64,000 nucleotides of DNA from Ursus arctos. Its lineage: Eukaryota > Chordata > Mammalia > Carnivora > Ursidae. This document shows positions 43,101 through 54,360 of the stretch, one piece after another. Both the position numbers and the translations under genes were made by a program. Location of the stretch: the NCBI RefSeq assembly GCF_023065955.2, contig NW_026622808.1, positions 36,344,475-36,408,474 on the forward strand, read 5' to 3'. The notes under the pieces were generated by a model, which was not told the DNA's origin, did no database searches, and was given only the letters and a program-made list of their open reading frames with translations. How positions within the stretch are numbered: position 1 is the first letter of the stretch; every line of letters begins with the position of its first letter.

Positions 43101-46100
43101 TGGTCCAACACACTCTGACCCCCGGAGACTTGAGGGACCTCCGAGTGGAACCTGTTAAAAGCAGTGTTGCCATGGAGGACTATTCCATTTTGATGAACGT
43201 CAGCTGGAGACTCCGGGCAGATGGTAAGTTTGTATCTGGGAATAAAGCCTGAAGTGTCTACATAAAGCAGAAAAGCACAGACTGTGGGGCCCATTAATTC
43301 CACCCCTGGCATAAACCCAACAGAACATATACAAAAGTGCACCAAAAGCCACATACCGTGGTCCCCCCCTTATCTTTCCATGGTTTCAGTTACCTGTGGT
43401 CACCCGCAGTCCGGACGCAGATGACCCTGCTTCTGACATACCTTCCGCAGGTCCGCAGGAGCCCCGCGCTGTGTCACCGTGCGTGCGTCATTCAGCTCGC
43501 TTCATCCCCCCACGTAGAAGGGCGGGCACAGCACAAGAAGATATTTCCGGGGAGACCATGTTCACATAGCTGTTATTACAGTCCATTGTTATAATTCTTC
43601 TATTATTGGTTACCGTTGTTCAGCTCTTGTGCTTGATTTGTAAACTTCATCAGAGGTGTGTACGTAGGAAACACACAGTATCTAGGAGGCTTGGTACTCT
43701 CCACGTTTCCAGGCATCCACTGAGAGTCTTGGAACACATCCCCTGCAGAGAAGGGGGGACTACCGTACTAGATTATTCCTAGTAGCGTTATTCATAACAG
43801 CTCCAAACTGGAACCCGTCAAACCCCGACAGTAGAATCACAAAACCAATCCAGGGCAGCGATGAGCAGGAGTGATCTGTAGCTAAACCCAGTACGATGAG
43901 TCTCACAGACCCAAGAAACCGGATGCAGGCGTCCACATTCACATCTGAGTGCACATCTGAGCGCACCGCTGAGCGCACCGCTGAGTGGTCCGAAGTCACG
44001 GTAGTGGTTACTCCCGGGAAGAGAAGTAAGGGAAGGAAGCAGGAAGGGCACTCCGCGGCTGTTCCTCGGCCTGGGTACTGGCTACATGAGTGTGACGACT
44101 CCTCACGTGGTCTACCTAGGATCTGCGTACTCTTCTGTCTGTTCTTGTATTTCATGGAAGGAACCAAAGTGCCGAGATGATCCCCCTCCTAGTGTAGGGA
44201 AAGTGCTCGCTCAGGTACCTGACTTTTCCATTTCCCAGATGGCACCATGAAGGGCCTGGCGTTTCCCCAAGGCAGCCTGTGGGTTCTTTCCATGAACCAA
44301 GCCCACGGCTCTGGTTTCCACCGGCTCAATTCTGTTACATTCCATCGAGTCAGGAACCTGGGAGTGCCCGGCACAGAGAGGGGAGGCAGCTACAGTTCCC
44401 ACGCAGTAGGGTGCTCAGGGGGCTGGGGGAGGCAGGCACAGCCACAGGGGCGCAGGCTCCATGTCCAGGGCCTCCGGGAAGGGGACGGAGACAGGGGGGA
44501 GCAGGACAGGGCCCTCAGGAGAGCACGGGAAGTGGGTGGGGCAGTAAGGCAGTGGCCCTGTGCCCAGCACACAGCAAGCCCTGGCATTTGTTAGCTGCTG
44601 TTCTAGGGGAGCTGGGCCTCAAAGGAGCAGTAAGCCTTAGAGAGGCGGGGAATGGGGGAGAGAAGGGGTGGTCAGAACTGGCATGGTTAGGGGATGACGC
44701 TCTGGGGGGCCCGATCCCCTTAAGAGACACCACAGGACTGCAGAGCCAGAGCCCCCTTTGCAGGATCCTGTGACAGCGAGGCTTCCCTGTGAGGGGGAAA
44801 GAGCCTGAGCTTTAGAATGAATCCGTATCTGTCGCTGAGGAGCTCTGTAAGCTTGGGCAGCTCCCTGAAACCCCCCAAGCCTTACTCGCCTCCTCTGTAC
44901 CCGGGGGACAAGGGTGCCCGCCTTCCGGGACTGTTGTGAACGTGAACAGAGATGAGTCGTGTAAACGCTCTGGCACCAAGCTGGCCACGTAGTAGGTGCT
45001 AAAGAAACAACCGCCCTCTTGCCTGTCTCTGCAGCCAGCGTTCGCTTCCTGAAGGCCACCAAGATCTGCGTGACAGGCAAGAGCAACGTCCAGTCCCACA
45101 GCTGCGTGAGGTGCAATTACACGGAGGCCTTCCAGACTCAGACCAGACCGTCCGGCGGCAGAGTGAGCACGCCGGGGCACCTGGCTAACCGTCCTGACGG
45201 CCAGCCCCTTCGCTGGGGGGTGGGGGTGACGTGCTGGACACCCAACGTGCCTGGCCGCTGCTGGCCTCTGCGCCTTGGGCAAGTCAGTGTCTCTGGGCCT
45301 CCGTTTCCCCATCAGCTAAGTGAGGGGAGCTGAACTTAAATTCTATCCCGGCTCTAAAAGCTTACCCTTCTCTGATTCCGCGACTGACCCCGGGCAACTG
45401 TGCGGGCTACGTTCCTGCAGCAGACATCGGCTAGAGACCTCAGCTCCCGCAGCAGGTTAAGGCAGGCAGTTTAAATGAAAAGGGCAGCACGCCAGGGTGC
45501 TATGTCTCTGCACTGCAGTGTTTTGGAAATTCAGGGGTTCTTCGCTTTGCCTTTCAGTGGACGTTTTCCTACACAGGCTTCCCTGTAGAGCCGAACACAC
45601 TCTACTTCATCGGGGCCCACAATATCCCCAATGCCAACATGAATGAAGACCCTCCCTCCATGTCTGTGAACTTCACCTCACCAGGTAAACTGCCTCACTC
45701 CTGTCCTGCTGGGATGCTTGCCGCGGGGCGTGTGGTTTGGTACAGAGAGGCTGGGGTACCCTGGACGAAGCATTTGGCCTCGCCGAGTCTGGTTTCCTCA
45801 TCCGTGATACACAGCCGTCGTACGGCACGGTAACGATGGCTCCCTCAAAGACCGGGGGACAGGACTGAGTCAGAGCAAACGTAGGGGACAGCCCATTCCT
45901 GTGTCGGACCTGGTGCTGAGAGCCTGAGCTGCATCCTCTCACCGAAGCTTCCAGAACCCCGAGGTTGGGAGAGCCCCATGACACAGTTGAAGACATGGAG
46001 AGCTTAAGTAATCTGCCCTGGGTTACATACACAGCCCAAGTGAAGCTGACATTCCCACTCCGGTCCTTCCTGGTCAGCAACTTTCACCACTCTGTCACTG

Positions 46101-49100
46101 ATGCAAAATGCTTCCTGCACAACGTCCGTTCCAGTCTTGGCTAGCAGGCTGTGGCGTTTGAGCAGCAGCTGGGTCTCAGCCTCCTGTCGGCCCCCGGGCT
46201 GTCAGCAAGAGGCAGGGTGGCACCTCCACAGCCCACAACCAGCCCTCCCTCGAGTATCACACCTGCAGTGTCACACACGGGGCTGCCGTGAGCATGAGAC
46301 AGGACATTGTGTCCCAGATGGAGGGTCCAGCATGGTACCTGGCTACAGCAGTCCCCATGCCTTCATCTAGGCTGGGTCACCTCTTCTGTCCTCCAGTCCT
46401 GTCCTTGGTCTCTGGCGAAGTGTCCGAGCCAAATGGGGCAATTTCCGATTCCTTGCTGTTCTTTGAGCTTGTGGTCCAGGGTGTTCCAGCTTTCGCGATG
46501 AGCCCAAACATCATTTTATAAAATACAAATGTATTATTTGGGAATAAGTTTGCAAAGATAATACAAAGCGTTGTGTAGATGTCCAAAGAATTCCCATAGG
46601 GCTCTTACCCTGTGTCCCCCATTGTTAACCTGTTACATTACCATGGTTACATTTGTCAAAACTAAGAAACCAACATTGGTACATGTCTATTAACTAAACT
46701 CCAGACTTCATTGGGATGTCACCTGCTTTTCCGTGAATGCCCACGTTCTCTTCCAGTCACATTTAGTCCTCGTGTCTCCTCTGGTCAGTGACAGGCTTCG
46801 AGTCTTTAGTCCTCGTGACGTCGACAATCTGGAGTGCTAGCCAGGCATCCTGCAGAATGTCCCCTAGTCTGGGTCTGTCTGAAGTTCATGCCATGATTAG
46901 CCTGGGGAGGTGGGTTTTCGGAGAGATACTGCAGAGGCAGAGTGTCGTCATGGCCTCCTAGCAGGGGAGGGTGACATCCACACGACGTCACTGGCATCTG
47001 CCAGCCATCTCCGTTGTAAATCTCCTGACTTGCCATTTCTCTACTCTAGCTTTTGAAGACGAGTGACTAAAGCTGCCCCACTCTGGGGTAGGGGTGGGTT
47101 AAGCTCCACCTCCTGGAAGGGGCAGTATTTACATATATGATCAAACTTCATTTTCAGAGGTTTGAGTCTTCTTCTGGGGATCACAGGTACTATTCTGATC
47201 AAGACTGTATTTAACTCAGACTCTGGCTATCGCTTTGTGGGTAATTAATAGTCAAATGTTAGCATCCCATTTAAATTAGCTATCTTACCTCCCATCGTGA
47301 ATGTTCTAGCAATTTATTGCAAGTGTGGTAAGCCTGTGTTGTGTGTACTTGTTGGCAAGGGAGTGGGGCAGAGATACCTTTTTCTAAAACGTCAAACCTT
47401 CCATTCAAATCTCCAGGCTGCCTGAACCACATAATGAAATACAGAAAAAAGTGCATCGAGGCAGGTAAGTAAATACAGAATTTGCTTTTGTTATTAGAAG
47501 AAACTGGAGCCCACACAGCTCAGTCCATGTTCCGTGAAGATACCGAGGCCCAGAGCAGGGGAGTTTGCACAGAGCGCGGTCTGATCCCCGGCCGGCACTG
47601 TGCCCATTGATCAAGCAGCCTGTCCAAAGGGCTGACTCTGAGTGGCTTTAGGTAGTCAGCAGCAGGCACAGAAAAACACCCGTCACCTTGGGGAAATGAT
47701 CCTTTCTGCCCAAACTGTAATGCTGATGCTGCTGATGGGAGGCCCTCCTGATGGGAGGGGAATCTGTAAGTCCTTCCACCTGCTCAGACAGCAGTACCAC
47801 TGACCTCCGGCCACAGGGACCCTGTGAACCTTCTGTTTGGATTAGCAAACATTCAAGGTGGGAGTGTTAGCTCAAGTCATGACCTAGAAACATATTCTCA
47901 ACCTGTGTCTTCACAGGGGTTCACCTCTCACATGCGAGGCTATTAGAACCTGCCACTACCCTTTGAATTTTGGAATAAGTCCCTTCAGGATAATCAGTCC
48001 CAAGGGTCCCATTTCCAAGGATTTTACAAGGGCGTGTGTAAATTTCTGGATAATGGAGTCTTAGGACGCTCATGAGGCTAGTGGTATATGAGGGAACCAG
48101 GCCCTGTCTCTCGGGTGCCCCAACCCTGTGCCCATCTGTGCACCCCATCAGGCTGAGCTGTGTGCAGGTCTCCTTGGCAGACGTGGAGCTTTGTGCTTCC
48201 TCTCTTACCCTCCACCGAGAGAGATCTGGACTCTGGAGGGCACAGTGGGTGTGAGGAGCTCTGAGGGCCTGCATTCAGTCCTAGACCCCCACTCCTCGAG
48301 ACAGTTCTGAGCTAGGGCCTGACATGCTCTCCCAGGTGGGGAAACAATGCTCGCTATCATCTCTCACCTTCCTGGAAATTAAGCTGGTGCTGATTTGCAA
48401 GTCACAACAATCAACTGACTCTTTCCCACAGAGGAGGCCCGTCAGAGTATCTGCTAAGCGATGAGGCATTTCCTTATTTCTTCACACCCAGTAAAGGCAG
48501 CAGAATGGTCTGATGGCTGAAGCTCCTAGAACCCAGAATGTTCGAGTAGCTGTAGTCCTGATCCTGAATTCACTTGCGCTATAATCTCAGACATGTCTTG
48601 CGGCCTGTGGCTCCTCCCTATCCTGGGAAGGAGAAAATGCTGACCCTACCCTTAAGTCAGAATAGATGCTGGGAACAGGAGCAGAACCCGCTCTGTGCTT
48701 CCCACCACCCCCAGCCCAGGGAAGCTATCTTAGGCAAAGCAGTGACAGGGGGCCCCTCAACTTTCCTGGGCAGCAGGTACTTTGAGGTTCTGGGAGCAAT
48801 GATTAATAAAAAGTACACTGTGCAGTAGAGCCCGTATCTCTGCATGTATGCCTGAGAACTTAGATTCGTTTTTGTCAAGCCCTTTGGGGGACTTAAGTGA
48901 GGGACGGTTTGCAACTCCATCCATGTGATTCTCTCTTGACTCAGGAAGTCTGTGGGATCCAAACGTCACTGCTTGTAAGAAGAACGAGACGGCAGTGGAA
49001 GTGAATTTTACAACCAGCCCCCTTGGAAACAAATACATGGCTCTCATCCAAAATCTCATTGTAATTGGGTTTTCTGTCGTGCTGGAGGTACTTCATCCCT

Positions 49101-52100
49101 TCGTTCCCTAACACTGCCCCCATCCTCAACCGCCAGCCTTCCACACCTATTGACCAAAAACGTAGACGCTCCAGGACTCCCTGGACAGGCTCTAATGTTA
49201 ACAGAGCGCAGACAGGACTATGTTGTCCAAATGTGCTCGGCTCTTCAGATTCATTCAACGGAGAAAAACAAGTCCCTGGGAACATCCCTGGAAATGTCCC
49301 CAAGAATCTAAAACCAACCAAAAGTAGACGTTTCAGAAGTATGAAAAGAATGCTTGTTCACACAGCTTAGTGTATTGAGAGTCAGTTTGGAAAGAGCAGT
49401 CCCCTCGCTGGCTGTTTGGTGTCCTCACTCGTCTGGCTCACATCTCTCGATTTTGTCTCATGTAACCTGCACCAGAACAACCCCCCAAGTCGAGCTTCGG
49501 TGGTGATCCCAGTGACAGGGGAAAGTGAAGGTGCTGTGGTCCAGGTAAGGCTTAACGAGGTGTTTGGGAGGGCCGGGCAGGCAGGGCCAGGCTGCTGCAC
49601 ACTGCTGCTTCCAGCTGCTTCCATGAGCTCCCTCCTGCAGTGCGCACTTAGGGACGTTCACGGGGGATCCCTGTCTCAGCGGCTATGGAGGCGAGGGCCA
49701 GAGCTGACCTCAGGGTCACGATCCCTTCTGCTTTTATTCGTGGCTGTTGGCTTTCCATTTTTAGTCCTAGAGCCTCAGAGTAATTCTGAGACAGGAGTAC
49801 TATTTAATTTTCCTAACTGCAAAATGAAGTCACAAAGGACGGGAAATCAGGTTTGGATTGCAGTCGATGTACGAACTTTGAAGGGCAGCCACCACCGTTG
49901 ATTCTGCTGGAAAACAGGAAGTTGGACCCACAGATGCTCTCAGTCTCTTTCAGTTCCGAGTTTATGATGTGGGGACATCAAGGGTCATAGTGGCACACAG
50001 CCACACCCAAGATCTAAGGAGCTTTTGTTTCTCATCCCCTGGAACATAAAGGCTGTACTCAGACTTGCCGGAGGGAGCAGATACCTGTCCACATATTATG
50101 ACGGCATCCCTTTTCCAGGGAACCAGACTTTCCTAGTCCCCAGGGATGTGTCTGTCAATAGGAGCTCTGCTACTCTGGGTTTTTTTTTTAGAGGAAATAT
50201 TTGCGTATGTATTAGGATGTGAACTAATCCTTTTAGATAAGGAAACCAACATGTTAGCAACACGTACAAAGTTTAGGTTCACAAGTCAGGAGTCAGAAGG
50301 TGTTCGGTCATGGGTCACTGGTTTGGATTTTAGGGCTTTGTTACAGAAGTGTGTACCCAAGGGAAAAAATATCCCATTACATGCTGGGATGGGGGTGCAG
50401 TTCAAGATGGAAGAGAAAGGGTTTTGGTGGAAGCAGGCATTGTGATGAGGTCTTGCTCTGACACATGATGGGAACTTCCTGAGCCTCTTGCTTTTCCTTC
50501 AGCTGACTCCATATTTCCGTACTTGCGGCAATGACTGCATCCGACGCAAAGGAACAGTTGCGCTTTGCCCACAGACGGGCATGTCCTTTCCCCTGGATAG
50601 TCGTAAGTGGCCGGCCGTTTTCGCAGGGTCGTCAGGGAGGTTCAGGGCCCAAGGGGCCCCACAAGCGCCGCCCCATTCGCTGTGCGCCAGGGCGTGCACC
50701 TGGCCCATGGGAGGGGAGGGAGTCCCTGCTGCGCACGCAGGGCTGGGGTGCAGGGGCAGAGGTCTGAAGCTACAGCAGACTGAGAACGAAGGTTCTGTGT
50801 ACGAATTCACTGCAGGATCCTTTATGAAACAGGATACACACAAGAAGGTGGGGGGGATGAACAGTGCAAAATGGGTGTGCAGAGTACGACAGGGACCAGC
50901 CCTGGCCTGTGACTAGCTGGTGCGGTCACACAGCCAACATTTGGATAACAAATTAGGACTATTAGCCCCCAAAGTCACGCCTCACTGATGCCTGAGAGCA
51001 GCATGTTTGGGAAAACATCTGTCTGCATTTAGAGATGTCCGTGCTCTCATTACAGGAAGACAAATGATAAAATGTTCCCAGAACTAGCCCTGGGGTGGAG
51101 TCAAAACAAAGTGTTATTCCTAGAAGCTCAGCTGAACTGACAAGCCAGGTGCCTGACAATCCTGACTTCTGTGTGGGCACAGGGCCTCTGGGTTCCTGAG
51201 CTAACCTGACCGACGTGCTTGTGGGGGGCAGCACTACCCCCCATGTTTGTCAGCCTAACAAAATAGCCTTTAAAAATGGCATCTGTGTACTGTGTATTAA
51301 GTAATCATGCCCACAATAACATCAATTCATCAAAGAACAAAAAAACTGAATGCAAACCCCGGTTAGCACAGTGAAAATGCCTGTTATGTATGTGGAGTAA
51401 GAAGCCAAAGTGATTTGGGGGGAACTTTCTTAACCTCCCCATAGCCCTTTTGAGAATCTAATGAATGGCCTGGCCACTCCGTGGAAAAAGGCACCAATCT
51501 GCAGACCCCCTAGAGATATCCTGCCCCTTGGTTTTATAGGAATCTCAACTTCTACAAAGTATAGAGTGAAAATCTTAGCTTCCAAATAGGAGATCAATTT
51601 GCTTTGGTTCCACTGAAGGTAAATACACTTTGTTTTCGCAGGCAGAAGCACCCTGGGTAGCTGGCTGCCTCTCCTCCTCTCAGCTCTGCTGGTGGCCACG
51701 TGGGTGCTGTCTGTTGGCGTCTATCTAATGTGGAGGCATGGTAAGTGTTCTAATTCGGTTCTTTAAAAAAAACCGAATGAGGAAATAACGCTTTGATTTT
51801 TTTTTTTTTTTTTAAAGAAGAGGACTCCCGAGGCAATCACATTTTGGTGTTAGGACAAGAGTCAGGTAGCACTGACGTAATGCCGTAGAGCTCTCCGAAA
51901 GTACTGGTACGATGACTGGGCCCCATCTGCCAAGGCAAAGCAGGGATGGGGCCCTCCCAATCTGGGGACTGCCACTGGTTTCCTTTTTACCAGAGGCATC
52001 TACAAGCACTGCAATGGGCGAAAGACAGCTAATAATGAATTGCATTTTGCCTCTAATAGGTACTGTAAGCTAGTTCCTACTTTTTAGAAATAATTCTTCC

Positions 52101-53461
52101 ACGGCATAAGAACACCACTCACTTGAATTCATATACTCTAGGGACCTTGCCAACTCTAAAACATCGAGGATTTGAGTACAGAAATCAGAGTATTTATACC
52201 GATACACTGAAAACCTCTGCTTCTCCTCTTCTCCACACGGAGACAGATTCTAAATGCACCCTTTGAGTCATTTGTGATGTTGTGGATAAACAAGATTAAT
52301 CTCATGACCTAACTAAGAAAGCCATGTGGAACTCTGACCTTGGGAATACTTCAATTTAGGGGATATGGTTTGTCCTGTTATTAGTACTTAAATACATAGT
52401 TTGTTTTTGAGCACATACAGAATTCCAGTTCAGTTCCAGCTGAAATGGGGTAACAATTAAACTTTCGCAACTACTCAGAAACTTTACCACCTGCAGACAG
52501 AGGATGGCCCAATTACCGAGTTGACCTAACTCAAGACGTGATGTGAAGGGCAGTTCAGGCGGCCGTTTGTATAAGACACTTAATACAAGTACAACCACCC
52601 ACCTAAAACAAAGTACCTCAAACCTAAACAGTCTCTATGAATTTACTTGAAAAGATATGGCTGAAGAGGATCTATTTAGTGATAAGGACTTGGAAAATAC
52701 ATCTTTTTAAGCATCTTTAAGGTTTAAACATCAGTGTGTTTCAGGTGATACGTTCAAAAGGCACATCGGGGACATTTTCCCCTCTGGCAGTAACAATGTC
52801 CCTGGTGCTCAGCCAACATTCCCTAGCAAGGGATCATTTATTCATGGTGGTTCAGACCAGAGTGAAAGCCTGTTGTTTGCTGTTCACAGACAACAAATGC
52901 TCTCTCCTTACAGAAAGGACCAGGAAGGCTTCCTTCCCTACTACCACGCTCCTGCCCCCCATTAAGGTTCTTGTGGTCTACCCATCTGAAATATGTTTCC
53001 ATCACACAGTTTGTAACTTCGCTGAATTTCTTCAAAACCACTGCAGAAGTGAGGTTATCCTTGAAGAGTGGCAGAAAAAGAAAATAGCTGAGATGGGTCC
53101 GGTGCAATGGCTTACCACGCAGAAGCAAGCAGTGGATAAAGTCATCTTCCTTCTTTCCAATGATGTCAACCCCAGGTGTGACAGCACCTGTGGCAGGCGT
53201 GAGGGCAGCCCCCACGAGAACTCCCAAGACCTGTTCCCCCTGGCCTTTAACCTCTTCTGTAGCGATCTGAGAAGCCAGACTCCCCTTCACAAATACATGG
53301 TAGTCTATTTTAGAGAGGCTGACACCAAAGACGAATACAGCGCACTCAGTGTCTGCCCCAAGTACCACCTCATGAAGGACGCTCCTACTTTCTGTACAGA
53401 ACTACTCCGTGTCAAGCAGCAGGTGTCAGCAGGAAAGAAGCTGACGGCCTGTTCCCTGTAG
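40120..53461 (+). CDS. IL17RB: IL17RB, interleukin-17 receptor B (11 coding exons, complete)
   Basis: Type I membrane receptor for IL-25 (IL-17E) and IL-17B; it pairs with IL17RA and signals through the adaptor TRAF3IP2. Eleven exons join in frame to 495 codons plus TAG; the human protein is about 502 residues. The order is a signal peptide (MSLVLLSLATLCWGAVS), a Cys-rich extracellular region with N-glycosylation sequons NVSW, NYTE, NFTS, NVTA, NETA and NFTT, a transmembrane helix at about 287-310 (WLPLLLSALLVATWVLSVGVYLMW), and a cytoplasmic SEFIR domain from about 328 (KVLVVYPSEICFHH). Splice signals are canonical, but the exon 8 acceptor is displaced relative to human. It converges with ACTR8 and shares a promoter with CHDH. 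Confidence 0.96.
40365..40570 (+). repeat. MIR SINE fragment
   Basis: Forward MIR ('gtcttcgtctgtaaaggga...gcacatagtaggtgctcaatattgtt') in IL17RB intron 1. Confidence 0.75.
41391..41594 (-). mobile_element. Carnivore SINEC, reverse orientation
   Basis: A complete reverse SINE between perfect 16-base duplications TAAAAGATAACATTTT at 41375-41390 and 41595-41610, in IL17RB intron 1. Confidence 0.95.
41738..41790. repeat. AT-rich microsatellite
   Basis: (AT)n with AAATAAT interruptions in IL17RB intron 1. Confidence 0.85.
42088..42250 (+). mobile_element. Carnivore SINEC, older subfamily
   Basis: GGGGGCACCTGGGTGGCTCAG head with an internal deletion after 'catctgcc', and duplications AAGAAAAAGATGGT at 42073-42086 and 42251-42264. 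It lies about 90 bases upstream of IL17RB micro-exon 2. Confidence 0.9.
42343..42367 (+). CDS. IL17RB: IL17RB 25-bp micro-exon 2
   Basis: Encodes MIRCGSEP plus one base, between acceptor tctcttacag and donor gtaggt. It corresponds to human TVQCGSET. The Cys is conserved but the first residues differ. Its 25 bases are not a multiple of three, so skipping would shift the frame. Confidence 0.88.
43083..43223 (+). CDS. IL17RB: IL17RB coding exon 3
   Basis: (G)PSPEWMVQHTLTPGDLRDLRVEPVKSSVAMEDYSILMNVSWRLRAD plus one base. It carries the NVSW sequon. Acceptor cttcccag and donor gtaagt. Confidence 0.94.
43356..43765. mobile_element. Tigger-type non-autonomous DNA element
   Basis: About 410 bases with inverted ends CCGTGGTCCCCCCTT and, complemented, CGGTAGTCCCCCCTT. 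TA duplications lie at 43354-43355 and 43766-43767. It has no transposase and interrupts the surrounding L1 relic. Confidence 0.85.
43941..43988. repeat. 12-bp tandem repeat, four units
   Basis: Four units at 43941, 43953, 43965 and 43977 (ACATCTGAGTGC, ACATCTGAGCGC, ACCGCTGAGCGC, ACCGCTGAGTGG) lie inside the L1 relic. Confidence 0.8.
44815..45015 (+). repeat. MIR SINE fragment
   Basis: Forward MIR ending 'acgtagtaggtgctaaagaaac', just upstream of IL17RB exon 4. Confidence 0.7.
45035..45162 (+). CDS. IL17RB: IL17RB coding exon 4
   Basis: (A)SVRFLKATKICVTGKSNVQSHSCVRCNYTEAFQTQTRPSGGR, three Cys and the NYTE sequon. Acceptor ctctgcag; donor gtgagc directly after AGA. Confidence 0.93.
45558..45684 (+). 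CDS. IL17RB: IL17RB coding exon 5
   Basis: WTFSYTGFPVEPNTLYFIGAHNIPNANMNEDPPSMSVNFTSP plus one base. Acceptor cctttcag and donor gtaaac. Confidence 0.94.
46560..47165. repeat. Ancient interspersed repeat, family uncertain
   Basis: The run 'acatttgtcaaaactaagaaaccaacattggtacat...gaatgtcccctagtctgggtctgtctga' is a pattern seen repeatedly in mammalian genomes, probably an L1M-class fragment. It is in IL17RB intron 5. Confidence 0.45.
47417..47464 (+). CDS. IL17RB: IL17RB coding exon 6 (48 bp)
   Basis: (G)CLNHIMKYRKKCIEA plus one base. Acceptor tctccag and donor gtaagt. Confidence 0.92.
47465..48944 (+). other. IL17RB: IL17RB intron 6
   Basis: About 1.5 kb with no exon or SINE that I can identify; part may be an old LTR. 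Confidence 0.5.
48945..49087 (+). CDS. IL17RB: IL17RB coding exon 7
   Basis: (G)SLWDPNVTACKKNETAVEVNFTTSPLGNKYMALIQNLIVIGFSVVLE, with sequons NVTA, NETA and NFTT. It ends on a codon boundary at donor gtactt. Confidence 0.93.
49476..49544 (+). CDS. IL17RB: IL17RB coding exon 8 (displaced acceptor)
   Basis: NNPPSRASVVIPVTGESEGAVVQ, 23 whole codons, donor gtaagg. In human the matching exon starts PHQKKQTRASVV. Here the equivalent position reads 'gtaacctgcaccag' with no AG before CACCAG. The nearest usable AG is the CACCAG itself (ends 49475), giving an in-frame exon that begins with Asn. Confidence 0.8.
50503..50602 (+). CDS. IL17RB: IL17RB coding exon 9
   Basis: LTPYFRTCGNDCIRRKGTVALCPQTGMSFPLDS plus one base, three Cys. 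Acceptor tccttcag and donor gtaagt. Confidence 0.94.
51642..51740 (+). CDS. IL17RB: IL17RB coding exon 10 (transmembrane)
   Basis: (R)RSTLGSWLPLLLSALLVATWVLSVGVYLMWRH plus one base. It encodes the single membrane-spanning helix and the stop-transfer MWRH. Acceptor ttttcgcag and donor gtaagt. Confidence 0.94.
52914..53461 (+). CDS. IL17RB: IL17RB coding exon 11 (SEFIR domain, stop)
   Basis: (E)RTRKASFPTTTLLPPIKVLVVYPSEICFHHTVCNFAEFLQNHCRSEVILEEWQKKKIAEMGPVQWL...SAGKKLTACSL, then TAG at 53459-53461. It holds the whole SEFIR signalling domain, which recruits TRAF3IP2. The C-terminus after AGKK is shorter than and different from the human one. Confidence 0.95.
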
Positions 53462-54360
53462 CCCACCCATGAGAAGTGAGGGGCCTTGAAGCCCTCCTAC
53501 TCCTCCCATTACAGGGGGAAGTATCTCAGATGATTCTGAAGTTTCCTGTATGGACTATGTACAGGGAGATTTTATATACACCTGCTTTATTTAGCAACAG
53601 GAATAGGGAGGATTCATAATTAAATACATACACCTTAATCAAAACTTTTATGCCGATAAAACTGTTACAAATACTGCTAACTACTGTAGCATCAACTAAA
53701 GGACAGAAACTAAATTTATAATTATAAAGCTAAATCAACTTCATACCTAAAAGTCAAGGAGAATTCCACCGCAGAACTATAACCAGTCTAATGACGCAAT
53801 GATAGAGCCTCCTCCAGCCCAACATCCAGTCCTGAAAAGCCCATGCACTGCACAGTAAGGAGAACTGTTTATTTCTGTGACATTCTCAACTTAGTGAACA
53901 CCAAATTTAAGAAAGCCTTTGCGCATTCCCTCAGTAACTTCACAGGTGAAAAACCCTCCATTACATACGAAAGCCATTTTTAAGAAAACAGAATTGGGAG
54001 TAACAAGCTGAACTCCTCTTTGCTGACCTGATGACACATTACGCGTCAGGTGTATTATCTGGCACTTGCAGCGGACCCTCCCGCTCTGGACTAGATTCAG
54101 GTCCTATCCGATTCTTGTACAGGTGACTTTTAACATGGACACCAACATTCATTACCTGCAGACCTGATGTCTACTTTTGCTCACAGTTACCTATTAGACG
54201 TTACTGTCAAGAGTTCAGAGTGTCTTGGTTATTATGGGACTTTTCATTTTCAAAACACAAATAATTCCTGCTCTGTTCAAAGTCAGCCGTCTACAAGTAA
54301 CCTTTTTATAAATGAGTTATTATAATGGTTTACTTAAATAAAAAAATCACCAGAGAGCTA
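53462..54360 (+). other. IL17RB: IL17RB 3' UTR (predicted extent)
   Basis: AT-rich sequence after the stop, with an ATTAAA near 53620 and a canonical AATAAA at 54337-54342. Which signal is used cannot be told from sequence alone. Confidence 0.5.
54337..54342 (+). terminator. IL17RB: Candidate IL17RB polyadenylation signal
   Basis: AATAAA about 0.9 kb after the stop; an earlier ATTAAA near 53620 is the alternative. Confidence 0.4.

Larger units (their letters stand above)
43285..44165 (+). mobile_element. Old L1 3' UTR fragment, split by a Tigger MITE
   Basis: The left part ('attccacccctggcataaacccaacag') and right part ('gttattcataacagctccaaactggaac...gtagtggttactcccggg') fit one ancient L1M-type 3' UTR. 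It is separated by a DNA element at 43356-43765. Confidence 0.6.

Noticed and set aside
52736..52913. Extended 5' part of the open frame before IL17RB exon 11
   Set aside because: An AG acceptor with a pyrimidine tract ends at 52913, and homology with IL17RB begins there. The upstream frame is intron.
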